In this document: positions 35,420-44,523 of the stretch, one piece after another
Layout of the letters: each line of letters begins with the position of its first letter
How positions within the stretch are numbered: the stretch's first letter is position 1
DNA from: Collinsella sp.
GTDB taxonomy: Bacteria > Actinomycetota > Coriobacteriia > Coriobacteriales > Coriobacteriaceae
Direction of reading: 5' to 3'
DNA: 64,000 bases
Assembly: GCA_019414445.1 (NCBI GenBank)
Contig: DXMA01000004.1
Span: 1-64,000 of the forward strand
The notes under the pieces: generated by a model
Told to the model about the DNA's origin: nothing
What the model saw: the letters and a program-made list of their open reading frames with translations, nothing else
The model's database searches: none
Position numbers and translations under genes: made by a program

Positions 35420-38400
35420 ATGGACGCCATTAACGATTGGGAAAACCAAGCGCTCACCCACAGGAACCGCCTGGCACCCCATGCGTACTTTATGGGTTAC
35501 GAGACCGCCGATCTCGCCGCTACGTACAGCCGCGAGCTGTCGCGCAGGTTTGTCCAGCTGTCCGGCTCGTGGCAGTTCCGCCTCTTTGAGGGGCCTGCTG
35601 CCGTTTCCAACGAGGAGCTCTCCACGTACGAGCCCGAGTGGGATCACGTGGAGGTTCCGCACCTGTGGCAGGTGGATGGCTATGGCAACCTTGCCTACAC
35701 CGACGAGGGTTTCCCGTTCCCGGTGGATCAGCCGTTCGTTCCCTCCGACGACCCCACGGGCGTCTACCAGCGCATCGTCAACCTTCCCGCCGTGCCTGCC
35801 GGCGCTCGCGAGATCATTCGCTTTGACGGCATCGAGAGCTATGGTGAGCTGTACGTCAACGGTCAGTTTATCGGCATGACCAAGGGTTCGCGCCTGTCTG
35901 CCGAGTTTGACGTGACCGACGCGCTCGTCGAGGGCGACAACCTGTTTGCGGTCAAGGCTCTGCAGTACAGTGATGGCAGCTATATCGAGGATCAGGACAT
36001 GTGGTGGGCCTCGGGCATCTTCCGCGATGTGTACCTTATGCAGCGTCCCGCCGCGCACCTGGTCGACTTTAGGTTCCGCACGCACCGCGAGGGCGATACC
36101 GCTCTGATCACGCTCGATACGGTGGCCGAGGGCGCTACCCGCGTTGTGTATACGCTCAGCGATGGCGGAAACGTGGTGGCTACGGGTGAGTGCGTCGACG
36201 GCCATGCCGAGTGCAGCGTTGCCGATGCCCACTTCTGGAATCCCGAGGACCCCTTCCTCTATGACCTTACGTTTGAGGTCTACGATGGCGACGAGGCCAG
36301 CGAGTACGTTCCGCATCGCCAGGGTCTTGCCGAGGTGACGGTCGAGGGCAATCATATCTACCTCAACGGCACCTACTTTAAGATGCATGGCGTCAACCGC
36401 CACGATCACGACGATCACAAGGGCCGCGCCGTGGGCCTCGATCGCATGCGCCGCGACCTGGAGCTCATGAAGCGGCACAACATCAACGCGGTGCGCACCT
36501 CTCACTATGCCAATGACCCGCGCTTCTACGAGCTGTGTGATGAGTATGGCATCATGCTGGTCGCCGAGACCGATATGGAGAGCCACGGCTTCGAGAATAT
36601 CGGCAACATCGCCCTGGTCACCGACGATCCGGCATGGGAGCCGGCCTACGTCGACCGCATTGAGCGCCTGGTGATGCAGGAGCGCAACCACGCCTGCATC
36701 ATTATGTGGTCGATGGGCAACGAGAGCGGCTATGGCTGCAACATCCGCGCGATGTACGCCAAGGCTCACGAGCTCGATGATCGTCCGGTCCATTATGAGG
36801 AGGACCGCAACGCCGATACCGTCGACGTTATCTCCACGATGTACTCCCGTGTTTCGCAGATGAACGACTTTGGCGAGCACCCATTCCCCAAGCCGCGCAT
36901 CAACTGTGAGTACGGTCACTCCATGGGCAATGGTCCCGGAGGCCTGTCCGAGTACCAGGAGGTCTTCGATCGTTGGGATTGCATCCAGGGCCAGTTCATT
37001 TGGGAATGGTGCGACCACGGTTTGGCTGCTGTGACCGAGGACGGCGTTGCCTACGATATGTATGGTGGCGACAACGGCGATTACCCCAACAACAGCAACT
37101 TCTGCATCGATGGCATGGTGTTCCCCTGGCAGCAGCCGAGTCCGGGCCTTACCGAGTACGGCCAGGTTATCTGCCCGGTCCGCATGGCTTATGACGCCGA
37201 GGCAGGCGAGCTGACCGTCACCAACAAGCGTTGGTTCACCACCCTCGAGGATGTCTGCCTGTCGGCCGAGACCCTGGTGGACGGCGACGTGGTCTGCCGC
37301 AAGACGCTCATGCCCGGCGCGGTTGCCCCCGGCGAGTCCGTCCAGCTGCCACTGGTGATTCGCGAGGCCGCAGTGGGCGAGACCCTGCTGACCGTGCGCG
37401 CCTACACCATGGCCGCTCACGTCTGGTGCGAGCCGATGTTCCAGCTGGGCGCTAGCCAGTTTGCCATCGCAAACCATCCGGCGCCGACCATCGTGGCCCC
37501 CGCTCGTCCTGAGCTTACGGTTGAGGAGACCGAGCAGGAGATCCGCATCCACTCCCTCAACGGCGAGCTGACCTTCAGCAAAGTCAACGGTACCGTGAGC
37601 GAGTGGAAGGCATCCGGCCGCGACGTCATGGCCTCTGGTCCCCAGGTTGGTTTTTGGCATCCGCTCGTCGATAACCATGCCCAGGAGTATGACTCACTGT
37701 GGAAGGACAACTTCATCGATGTGATGCAGACGTCTACCCGCAAGGTTTCTTGGAAGCAGGATGGCAATGCGGTCGTCGTTACCGTGAGCCAGCGTATCGC
37801 TCCTCCCGTCCGCGCGTTCGGCATGCGCGTCGAGCTCGTCTACACCGTGCTTCCGAGCGGTCGCGTCGACCTCAAGGTTTCCGGCGAGCCCTACGGCGAT
37901 TACTCGGATATCATCCCGCGCATCGGCATCTCCTTCGAGGTCCCCGGTTGCGATCGTGCCGTCGAGTGGTATGGCCACGGCCCGGGCGAGAACTATCCGG
38001 ACTCGCTGCGCGCCAACCCGGTCGGTCATTACCGCACTACGGTCGACGACATGTTCACGCCCTACGTTATGCCTCAGGATTGTGCTAACCGCGAGGGCAC
38101 CCGTTGGGTCGCCCTGCGCTCTAGCCACGGTGACGGTCTGGTCGTGACGCGTCCGAGCGACGCCGCCTCCAACCCGTTCTCGTTCTCGGCATGGCCCTAT
38201 AGCTGCGAGGCTATAGATAACGCCAAGCACGTCTACGACCTTGTCAAGGGCGACACGGTTACGGTCAATATCAACGACCAGCTGCTCGGCCTTGGTTCGA
38301 ACTCTTGGGGTTCCGAGGTGCTCGATTCCTACCGCACCCGTTTTGAGAGCTTCAGCTTTGAGGTGTCCCTGCGACCGCTGACGTCTGCCGATCTGGCTCA

Positions 38401-38428
38401 GGCGCTGGCACCCATTAAGGAGGCATAA
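35420..38428 (+). CDS. beta-galactosidase, GH2, EbgA/LacZ type large subunit
   Basis: This cytoplasmic enzyme hydrolyses lactose and other beta-galactosides. It is 1002 residues long, with the sugar-binding domain first (GYGNLAYTDEGFPFPVDQPF), immunoglobulin-like domains, then the TIM barrel with NAVRTSHYANDPRFYELCDEYG (36486-36551). The acid/base Glu lies in SMGNESGYG and the nucleophile Glu in NCEYGHSMGNGPGGL. The C-terminal super-sandwich has YGHGPGENYPDS. The 3-nt gap to the next gene, a small EbgC-like subunit, argues for the Ebg two-subunit type. It is controlled by the divergent LacI repressor. Confidence 0.94.
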   Translation: MDAINDWENQALTHRNRLAPHAYFMGYETADLAATYSRELSRRFVQLSGSWQFRLFEGPAAVSNEELSTYEPEWDHVEVPHLWQVDGYGNLAYTDEGFPFPVDQPFVPSDDPTGVYQRIVNLPAVPAGAREIIRFDGIESYGELYVNGQFIGMTKGSRLSAEFDVTDALVEGDNLFAVKALQYSDGSYIEDQDMWWASGIFRDVYLMQRPAAHLVDFRFRTHREGDTALITLDTVAEGATRVVYTLSDGGNVVATGECVDGHAECSVADAHFWNPEDPFLYDLTFEVYDGDEASEYVPHRQGLAEVTVEGNHIYLNGTYFKMHGVNRHDHDDHKGRAVGLDRMRRDLELMKRHNINAVRTSHYANDPRFYELCDEYGIMLVAETDMESHGFENIGNIALVTDDPAWEPAYVDRIERLVMQERNHACIIMWSMGNESGYGCNIRAMYAKAHELDDRPVHYEEDRNADTVDVISTMYSRVSQMNDFGEHPFPKPRINCEYGHSMGNGPGGLSEYQEVFDRWDCIQGQFIWEWCDHGLAAVTEDGVAYDMYGGDNGDYPNNSNFCIDGMVFPWQQPSPGLTEYGQVICPVRMAYDAEAGELTVTNKRWFTTLEDVCLSAETLVDGDVVCRKTLMPGAVAPGESVQLPLVIREAAVGETLLTVRAYTMAAHVWCEPMFQLGASQFAIANHPAPTIVAPARPELTVEETEQEIRIHSLNGELTFSKVNGTVSEWKASGRDVMASGPQVGFWHPLVDNHAQEYDSLWKDNFIDVMQTSTRKVSWKQDGNAVVVTVSQRIAPPVRAFGMRVELVYTVLPSGRVDLKVSGEPYGDYSDIIPRIGISFEVPGCDRAVEWYGHGPGENYPDSLRANPVGHYRTTVDDMFTPYVMPQDCANREGTRWVALRSSHGDGLVVTRPSDAASNPFSFSAWPYSCEAIDNAKHVYDLVKGDTVTVNINDQLLGLGSNSWGSEVLDSYRTRFESFSFEVSLRPLTSADLAQALAPIKEA

Positions 38429-38431
38429 GTC

Positions 38432-38887
38432 ATGCATGTCTTTAACTCGCGCGCCGATTTCGACGCTCAGATGAAGTCCGTCAAGAAGTGGATGCGCACC
38501 GGTCAGGCGCTCGATGGCGTTGCCGACCTGCAGCACGACGTGGCTTACTCCATCGGCGACTCGTTGGTGTACTGGTGGGTCTATGCCCGCGAGGCCGCTA
38601 CCGCCGATCTGGTCGGTCACCGTCGCTACCATGCCGTGCTCGCTCCGCTCGACGGCGACCTGACCGTCGAGGTTGCCCCCAAGGCAGACCTCACCTGCAT
38701 CCGTGCTTACAGCGATATCGATGATCGCGAGCGCTTTGAGGGTGCGGGGGAGACCGTGACGATTCCCGCCGGCGGCGTTGCCGTCGTCGAAATTGACGAG
38801 GCCTACCGTGTCGTGGCCGATGCCGCGGATTCCCGCGTCGTGGTACTGCACGTGACGGTTGAAGGTTATTCCTTCCCCAACAAGTAG
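38432..38887 (+). CDS. EbgC-like beta-galactosidase small subunit (YhcH/YjgK/YiaL family)
   Basis: The 151-residue protein of the DUF386 cupin-like family has DLVGHRRYHAVLAPL and a late DEAYRVVADAADSRVVVLHV, matching EbgC. In E. coli EbgC binds EbgA and is needed for full activity. It starts 3 nt after the large-subunit stop with AAGGAGG just upstream, so the two are made together. An imperfect inverted repeat at about 38922-38962 (AAGGGGGATGG / CCATTCCCCTT) lies after it. Confidence 0.85.
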   Translation: MHVFNSRADFDAQMKSVKKWMRTGQALDGVADLQHDVAYSIGDSLVYWWVYAREAATADLVGHRRYHAVLAPLDGDLTVEVAPKADLTCIRAYSDIDDRERFEGAGETVTIPAGGVAVVEIDEAYRVVADAADSRVVVLHVTVEGYSFPNK

Positions 38888-39040
38888 TATTCGTCCGTTT
38901 GGACGTTTGCTTCGCGCCGTTAAGGGGGATGGCTTTGTTGACTCCCTTTTCCCCATTCCCCTTAGCAGGTGCGCCGTCCACGATTGCGCTTGCAGTCCGG
39001 ACGGTTTTAGATGAGATATAACGGATGATTGGGAGGGCTT

Positions 39041-40504
39041 ATGAGCTCTGAAAAACGAGGAACGATTGGTTCGTTCGCTCTGCTGGGCATGACGGTCGCC
39101 GTCGTGTTCGGTATCAAGAACATCATCAACAACAACGCGGCCATCGGCTTGGCAGCTGCGCCGTCGTTCTTTTTCGCTACGCTTTTGTACTTTGTCCCCT
39201 ATACCCTGGTTACCGCCGAATTCGTCGGCCTTAACAAGGACTCCGAGTCGGGCGTGTACGCCTGGGTCAAGACCTCGATGGGCGGTCGCTGGGCATTCCT
39301 GACGGCATTTAGCTACTGGTTCGTTAACCTGTTCTACTTTGCGTCCGTCCTGCCTAACGTCATCATCTACGCGAGCTACGTGTTCTTTGGTGCCAATGCC
39401 GAGCTCTCGCAGCTGTGGATCACCATTATCGAGATCGTCGTCTTTGCTATCGCCACGTGGGTTTCGACCAAGGGTGCTAAGTGGACCGGCTCCATTTCCT
39501 CCTTCGGCTCGACCGCGGCTCTCGGCCTGACTGCCGTGTTCATCTTGCTGTCCCTGGCTGCTGCCTTTGGCGGCGTCGAGTTCGCTACGGCTCCTACCCC
39601 CGCTAACATGGCTCCCGACACGAGCAACTTCGCAACTATGTGGGGCTTCTTCGGTACGCTTGCCTGGATCATCCAGGGCGTTGGCGGCGCTGAGTCTGTC
39701 GGCGTGTTCCTTAACGACCTTAAGGGTGGCGTCAAGGCCTTCGTGCGCACCGTCGTTATCGCCGGCCTGACCATCGGCCTTCTGTATGCAGGCGCTTCGC
39801 TGCTGGTCAACCTGTTCATTCCCGAGGGCGGCGTTGCCATCTCCACCGGTATCTTCGACGTATTCGGCGCTGTCTTTGCCCACTTTGGCATTCCCATGGA
39901 AGTGTCCACGCGCGTCATTGGCCTGATCCTTCTTGCCGCCACGCTGGGCTCCCTCATGATGTGGACCTCTGCTCCCATCAAGGTCTTCTTCACCGAGATC
40001 CCCAAGGGCGTCTTTGGTAGCAAGATCGTCGAGCTCAACGAGCACGGCATTCCTGCCCGCGCTGCCTGGCTGCAGTTCGCCATCGTCGTCCCCATCCTGA
40101 TCATCCCGGCCCTGGGCTCCGGCAACCTAGACGACCTGCTCATGATCGTCACCAACATGACGGCTGCCACCGCTCTGCTCCCGCCGCTGCTGATTCTGCT
40201 TGCCTACTTTATGCTGCGCAAGAACTTCGACGCTGCGCCCCGCGACTTCCGTATGGGTTCGCGCACCTTCGGTCTGGTCATTGCCGCCTTCCTGCTCGTT
40301 GTCTTCTGCTTCGTGCTTATCTGCGGCACCATTCCGCTCGATCAGCCTCTGTGGCTGACGCTGGTCTACAACGTTGGCGGTGTAGTTGTCTTCCTGGGCC
40401 TTGCCGTGATGTGGTACAACCGCTACATCAACCGCCTGCGCGAGACCGATCCCGAGGCCGCCGAGAACGAGCTTCGCCCCTCCGTCCTCGACATGATGGA
40501 GTAG
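39041..40504 (+). CDS. APC-family amino acid permease
   Basis: This membrane transporter has about twelve TM helices. It shows SFALLGMTVAVVFGIKNI in helix 1, the ESGVYAWVKTSMGGRWAF loop after helix 2 and a late DPEAAENELRP tail. The style is nearest to glutamate/GABA-type antiporters (GadC/YjeM group). No sugar-transporter features are visible, so its position behind the galactosidase genes does not imply lactose uptake. ATG 39041 follows GGGAGGG. It has its own 5' spacer of 153 nt and a strong terminator. Confidence 0.87.
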   Translation: MSSEKRGTIGSFALLGMTVAVVFGIKNIINNNAAIGLAAAPSFFFATLLYFVPYTLVTAEFVGLNKDSESGVYAWVKTSMGGRWAFLTAFSYWFVNLFYFASVLPNVIIYASYVFFGANAELSQLWITIIEIVVFAIATWVSTKGAKWTGSISSFGSTAALGLTAVFILLSLAAAFGGVEFATAPTPANMAPDTSNFATMWGFFGTLAWIIQGVGGAESVGVFLNDLKGGVKAFVRTVVIAGLTIGLLYAGASLLVNLFIPEGGVAISTGIFDVFGAVFAHFGIPMEVSTRVIGLILLAATLGSLMMWTSAPIKVFFTEIPKGVFGSKIVELNEHGIPARAAWLQFAIVVPILIIPALGSGNLDDLLMIVTNMTAATALLPPLLILLAYFMLRKNFDAAPRDFRMGSRTFGLVIAAFLLVVFCFVLICGTIPLDQPLWLTLVYNVGGVVVFLGLAVMWYNRYINRLRETDPEAAENELRPSVLDMME

Positions 40505-40551
40505 CGGCTAGGATTAATCTACGGCTGTGGAATAAATCGATTCCCTTTCCT

Positions 40552-40584
40552 AAGGAGGGGCCTTACGAGGCCCCTCCTTTTGTG
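40552..40584 (+). terminator. terminator after the APC permease gene
   Basis: AAGGAGGGGCC (40552-40562) and GGCCCCTCCTT (40569-40579) pair perfectly and are followed by TTGTGTTTT. Confidence 0.92.
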
Positions 40585-40604
40585 TTTTGGGGCATGGTTT
40601 TGGA

Positions 40605-40832
40605 CCCCGTGGTCAAAAAATGCCAAATATGAGTACTGTTGCAAAAGAGGTGTCATATTTTTCGGCCTGTTCTGAGCAAAAACGGGCTCAAAATCAATTT
40701 ATCTAACCCCCTTTAAAGGGCGTTTGACGGCTTTCAACCTCTTCGAATCGCTCAAAGCAGGCACTTTGCTCGCGATTTTGCTGCTACTAAATCGGTGACA
40801 GTACTCATATTTGCCACTTTTTGCCCACGAGG
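40605..40832. repeat. MITE-like element with ~25-30 bp terminal inverted repeats
   Basis: Left end 40615-40639 (CAAATATGAGTACTGT at its inner side) matches the reverse complement of 40798-40822: 16 identical inner bases, then a run of A/T and GGTC/GCCC that also correspond. The 160-nt interior is AT-richer than its surroundings and has no open frame of note. The element occupies most of the gap between the APC permease terminator and ptsH. A mobile origin is inference. Confidence 0.65.
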
Positions 40833-40925
40833 TGTTCAGAGGAGCTCTCGACAAGCATCTAACGCTACAATAACTACCACGTGGTTGGGTTTGCCGGCCG
40901 AATGTGCGATGCCGCGGGAGGGGAC

Positions 40926-41174
40926 ATGGTCGAGTTTACAAAGACGATTAAAGATCCGTTGGGACTGCATGCCCGCCCGGTTGCGCTGCTTTACGACATC
41001 ATTGCCAAGCATCGTAGCAACGTATCGGTCAGTATCGGCGATCGCCATACCGACGGCCGCGATGTAATGGGGCTCATGGCTCTCTACGGCGAGTGCGGCG
41101 AGGACATCATCTTCCGCGTTTCGGGCGTAGACGAGGCTTCCTGCGTCACATCGATCAGAAACCTCTCGCTCTAA
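40926..41174 (+). CDS. ptsH: phosphocarrier protein HPr
   Basis: HPr passes phosphate from enzyme I to sugar-specific EII proteins. The active-site histidine is His15 in GLHARPVALL. Aligned without gaps to B. subtilis HPr, position 46, the usual regulatory serine before the xMG motif, is aspartate here (GRDVMGLMAL). Length is 82 residues, a little short of the usual 85-88. ATG 40926 follows GGGAGGGG. No ptsI or EII gene is adjacent. Confidence 0.9.
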   Translation: MVEFTKTIKDPLGLHARPVALLYDIIAKHRSNVSVSIGDRHTDGRDVMGLMALYGECGEDIIFRVSGVDEASCVTSIRNLSL

Positions 41175-41183
41175 GCATGACAG

Positions 41184-41220
41184 GGCGCGGCAAAGGACAG
41201 CTCTTTGCCGCGCCTTTTTG
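41184..41220 (+). terminator. terminator after ptsH
   Basis: GGCGCGGCAAAG and CTTTGCCGCGCC pair perfectly around GACAGCT and are followed by TTTTTG. Confidence 0.95.
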
Positions 41221-41267
41221 TTTCGTATAGGAAACTTTTTCGAAATCTAAATGGGGACCCTTTCCAA

Positions 41268-41319
41268 AAAGTTAACCACGTGCTAGTTTACTATAGCGAA
41301 CATAGACGTGGTTAACTTT
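41268..41319 (+). promoter_or_regulatory. inverted-repeat operator upstream of feoA
   Basis: AAAGTTAACCACGT (41268-41281) is repeated exactly inverted at 41306-41319, with 24 nt between. A -10-like TACTAT (41289-41294) lies in the middle, so a regulator bound at both arms would bracket the promoter. An iron- or redox-dependent regulator is likely from context but not identified. Confidence 0.6.
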
Positions 41320-41363
41320 TGCTGCGTCGATGTTGAGGACGAACTGACGTTAGGAGCTCACTC

Positions 41364-41606
41364 ATGTCTTGCGGACCGCAGATGCCGGCTATGCCGCTTT
41401 CGATGGTAAAAGCGGGCGAAACCGTGCGCGTGTCTCGCGTAAAGGGCAATGAGGATATGAAGCACCATCTCAAGGACCTCGGCTTTGTCGAGGGCAACGA
41501 GATCCACGTGGTGAGCTCGAGTGGCGCCAATATCATCGTCACGGTGCTGGGTGCACGCTTTGGTATCGATTCCAAGGTTGCCATGCACATCATGACCGTC
41601 GGTTAG
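41364..41606 (+). CDS. feoA: FeoA-domain protein (first copy)
   Basis: This small cytoplasmic SH3-like protein works with FeoB in ferrous iron uptake. The 80-residue sequence has the family core RVSRVKGNEDMKHHLKDLGFVEGNEIHVV and ends in MHIMTVG. An N-terminal Cys (MSCGPQMP) and a Met-rich stretch precede the domain. It is followed by a second, different FeoA at 41647, both upstream of feoB. Confidence 0.92.
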   Translation: MSCGPQMPAMPLSMVKAGETVRVSRVKGNEDMKHHLKDLGFVEGNEIHVVSSSGANIIVTVLGARFGIDSKVAMHIMTVG

Positions 41607-41646
41607 TTCGCAGCATTTCGCAAAAAGCTGAAAGGGGGACAAGTAC

Positions 41647-41868
41647 ATGAAGACGTTGGGTGACGTCAAGGTGGGCGAGAGCTCTACCATCGTCAAGCTT
41701 CACGGTGAGGGTGCACTGCGCCGTCACCTTATGGACCTGGGGCTCATCAAGGGCACGTCGTTTAAGGTCGTAAAGGTCGCACCGCTCGGAGATCCGGTCG
41801 AGATCAACGTGCGCGGCTACGAGCTTTCCATCCGCAAGGAGGAGGCTGCCGTCGTCGAGGTCCAGTAA
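41647..41868 (+). CDS. feoA: FeoA-domain protein (second copy)
   Basis: The 73-residue FeoA has the core LHGEGALRRHLMDLGLIKGTSFKVV and the ending GYELSIRKEEAAVVEV. ATG 41647 is 7 nt behind GGGGGAC. It lies 40 nt after the first FeoA and 123 nt before feoB. Two FeoA proteins next to one FeoB are common in anaerobic Gram-positives; the two may form a regulatory complex on FeoB. Confidence 0.92.
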   Translation: MKTLGDVKVGESSTIVKLHGEGALRRHLMDLGLIKGTSFKVVKVAPLGDPVEINVRGYELSIRKEEAAVVEVQ

Positions 41869-41896
41869 GGGCCAGCGGCGAGTATTTCTGCAGATA

Positions 41897-41916
41897 AAGT
41901 TAGGTTTTTCTAACTT
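41897..41916 (+). promoter_or_regulatory. inverted repeat between feoA and feoB
   Basis: AAGTTAG (41897-41903) and CTAACTT (41910-41916) flank a T-rich 6-nt spacer. The TTAG...CTAA character resembles DtxR/IdeR boxes; it could also be an RNA hairpin within the feo transcript. Confidence 0.45.
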
Positions 41917-41991
41917 AATGCAGCAACTTTGAAGCACATTATCCAGCTCGCGCGGAGAAAGCAGCGCGGGCACACAAGGAAGAAGGATTGA

Positions 41992-44319
41992 ATGGCGGAT
42001 TCTCAGATCCATGTCGCGCTGGCGGGTAACCCCAACTGCGGCAAGACCACGCTTTTCAACCTGATCACCGGCGCCAACGGCTACGTTGGCAACTGGCCCG
42101 GCGTCACGGTTGAGAAAAAGGAAGCCAAGCTCCTAAGCGACAAGAACGTTACCATCACGGACCTCCCTGGCATCTACTCGCTTTCCCCCTATAGCCCCGA
42201 GGAGCAGTGCTCGCGCGATTACCTCATGAGCGGCGAGCCCGATGTCGTCGTCCAGGTGGTCGACGCCACCAACTTGGAGCGCAACCTGTACCTGGCGCTT
42301 CAGGTTATCGAGACCGGCCTGCCCGTGGTCGTCGCCCTCAACATGGCCGACTTGGTCGAGAAGAACGGCGACAAGATCGACACGGACAAGCTCTCCAAGA
42401 AGCTCGGCTGCCCGGTCATGATGATCTCGGCCCTTAAGAACAAGGGCATCAACGAGCTGTTCGAGCAGGTCAAGAAGTCCGCTGCTTCCAAGGGCCAGGT
42501 GCCGGAGCACAAGTTCGATTCCTCCATCGAGGACGTTCTGGACCACATCGAAAACAACCTGCCGGCGAGCGTTCCCGCCAACAAGCGTCGCTACTACGCT
42601 GTCAAGCTGTTTGAGCGCGATGCGGACGCCTGCAAGCTCATCAACCTTACCAAGGAGAAGGCCGATCGCGTTGAGCAGCTGGTCGCCCAGTGCGAGCAGG
42701 ATTGCGACGACGATGCCGAGTCCATCATCACCAGCGAGCGCTATGGCGTGATCGCCCACATCATCGACGAGTGCCTCACCAAGGCTCCGGCCAAGATGAG
42801 CACCTCCGAGAAGATCGACCGCGTGGTTACCAACCGTATCCTGGGCCTGCCGATCTTCGTGGTCATCATGTTCTGCGTGTACTACATCGCCGTTTCCACC
42901 CTGGGCGGTACGGTGACCGACTTCACCAACGACCAGCTCTTCGGCACCGACGGTTGGTACGTGCTCGGTCAGGGCCGCGACGCCTACGATGAGGCTGTTG
43001 AGGCTGCGGGCGACAACGCCGACTCGGTCGATCCAGCACAGTACGGCCCCTATGTCCCGGGTATCACCACCGCGGTGCATGACGCTCTCGTGGCGGGCGG
43101 TACCGAGGACGGTGGCCTCGTCGATTCGCTGGTCTGCGACGGCATCGTGGCTGGCATCGGCGCCATCATGGGCTTCGTCCCGCAGATGTTCCTGCTCTTT
43201 GTGATGCTGTCCTTCCTGGAGGACTGCGGCTACATGGCCCGCGTCGCCTTCATCATGGACCGCGTGTTCCGCCGCTTTGGCCTGTCCGGTAAGTCCTTTA
43301 TCCCCATGCTCGTGTCCTCGGGCTGCGGCGTCCCCGGCGTCATGGCCACCAAGACCATCGAGAACGAGAAGGACCGCCGCATGACGGTCATGACCACCAC
43401 GTTTATTCCCTGCGGTGCCAAGCTGCCGATCATCGCCCTGCTCATGGGTTCCATCATCGGCGATTCTTCCACCACCGCCGCATGGATCAGCCCGCTGTTC
43501 TACTTCTTGGGCGTCTTTGCCGTCATCGCCTCGGGCCTCATGCTCAAGAAGACCAAGCTCTTCGCCGGTCGCCCGACGCCGTTCGTTATGGAGCTTCCCG
43601 CCTATCACTTCCCGGCAATCCGCTCTTGGGCGCTGCATGTATGGGAGCGCTGCTGGGCCTTTATCAAGAAGGCCGGCACGGTCATCTTTGCGTCCACCGT
43701 CGTCGTTTGGTTCCTCTCCAACTTTGGTAGCTACAACGGCGCCTTTGGCTACCTGCCTTCCATGGAGGGCATCCCCGAGGAGTTCATGGATTACTCCGTG
43801 CTTGCCATGTTCGGCAACCTGGTCGCTTGGATCTTCGCCCCGCTCGGCTTTAGCACCTGGCAGGCCACCGCACTGACCGTCTCGGGTCTCGTTGCCAAGG
43901 AGAACGTTGTCGCCACCGCCGGCTCGCTGCTGTCCGTTGCCGACGCCGGCGAGACCGACCCGAGCCTGTGGACCGCGTTTGCGGCTATGTTCCCGACCAT
44001 GGGCGCTTGCGTCGCCTTTGGTGCCTTCAACCTGCTGTGCGCTCCGTGCTTTGCCGCTATCGGCACCATCCGTAACCAGATGAACTCCGGTAAGTGGACC
44101 GCGATTGCCATCGGCTACGAGTGTGCCTTTGCTTGGGTCATCGGCCTGTTCATCAACCAGTTCTATAACCTGCTTGTTCTTGGGCAGTTTGGTATCTGGA
44201 CGGTTGTGGCCATCGTGCTGCTGGCTGCGATGCTCTTCCAGATCTTCCGTCCCATGCCCAAGCATGCTTGGACCGACGAGGACGAGACCAACACCTCTTC
44301 CGCCGCAGTTTCCGCTTAA
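41992..44319 (+). CDS. feoB: ferrous iron transporter FeoB
   Basis: This inner-membrane Fe2+ transporter has an N-terminal G-protein domain. G1 is GNPNCGKTTLFN, the switch region GNWPGVTVEKKEA, G3 DLPGIYSL, G4 NMAD and G5 SALK. The membrane domain carries two Gate motifs with the typical Cys residues (SSGCGVPGVMATKTIEN; FIPCGAKLPI). At 775 residues it is full length, with an extra soluble loop (about 318-370) between the first TM helices. It is the third gene of feoA-feoA-feoB and is followed by a terminator. Confidence 0.96.
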   Translation: MADSQIHVALAGNPNCGKTTLFNLITGANGYVGNWPGVTVEKKEAKLLSDKNVTITDLPGIYSLSPYSPEEQCSRDYLMSGEPDVVVQVVDATNLERNLYLALQVIETGLPVVVALNMADLVEKNGDKIDTDKLSKKLGCPVMMISALKNKGINELFEQVKKSAASKGQVPEHKFDSSIEDVLDHIENNLPASVPANKRRYYAVKLFERDADACKLINLTKEKADRVEQLVAQCEQDCDDDAESIITSERYGVIAHIIDECLTKAPAKMSTSEKIDRVVTNRILGLPIFVVIMFCVYYIAVSTLGGTVTDFTNDQLFGTDGWYVLGQGRDAYDEAVEAAGDNADSVDPAQYGPYVPGITTAVHDALVAGGTEDGGLVDSLVCDGIVAGIGAIMGFVPQMFLLFVMLSFLEDCGYMARVAFIMDRVFRRFGLSGKSFIPMLVSSGCGVPGVMATKTIENEKDRRMTVMTTTFIPCGAKLPIIALLMGSIIGDSSTTAAWISPLFYFLGVFAVIASGLMLKKTKLFAGRPTPFVMELPAYHFPAIRSWALHVWERCWAFIKKAGTVIFASTVVVWFLSNFGSYNGAFGYLPSMEGIPEEFMDYSVLAMFGNLVAWIFAPLGFSTWQATALTVSGLVAKENVVATAGSLLSVADAGETDPSLWTAFAAMFPTMGACVAFGAFNLLCAPCFAAIGTIRNQMNSGKWTAIAIGYECAFAWVIGLFINQFYNLLVLGQFGIWTVVAIVLLAAMLFQIFRPMPKHAWTDEDETNTSSAAVSA

Positions 44320-44347
44320 GTCCAAATAAGGATTAGCCCCTTTCCAC

Positions 44348-44382
44348 GAGCCCGGGTGTCCCAGTGACACTCGGGCTTTTTG
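44348..44382 (+). terminator. terminator after feoB
   Basis: AGCCCGGGTGTC and GACACTCGGGCT pair around CCAGT and are followed by TTTTTGG. Confidence 0.9.
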
Positions 44383-44523
44383 GTGCAATGGGGGACAGAT
44401 TGCTTTGCTCCAGAAGTAAGATGTGGCGTTTCCGCAGATAAAACCGACCAAAACAAACCTGTCCCTTTTTGGCAGGTGGAAGATGGGGTAAAGTAAGTGG
44501 TGGTTAACTAGAGGAGGCTTACT

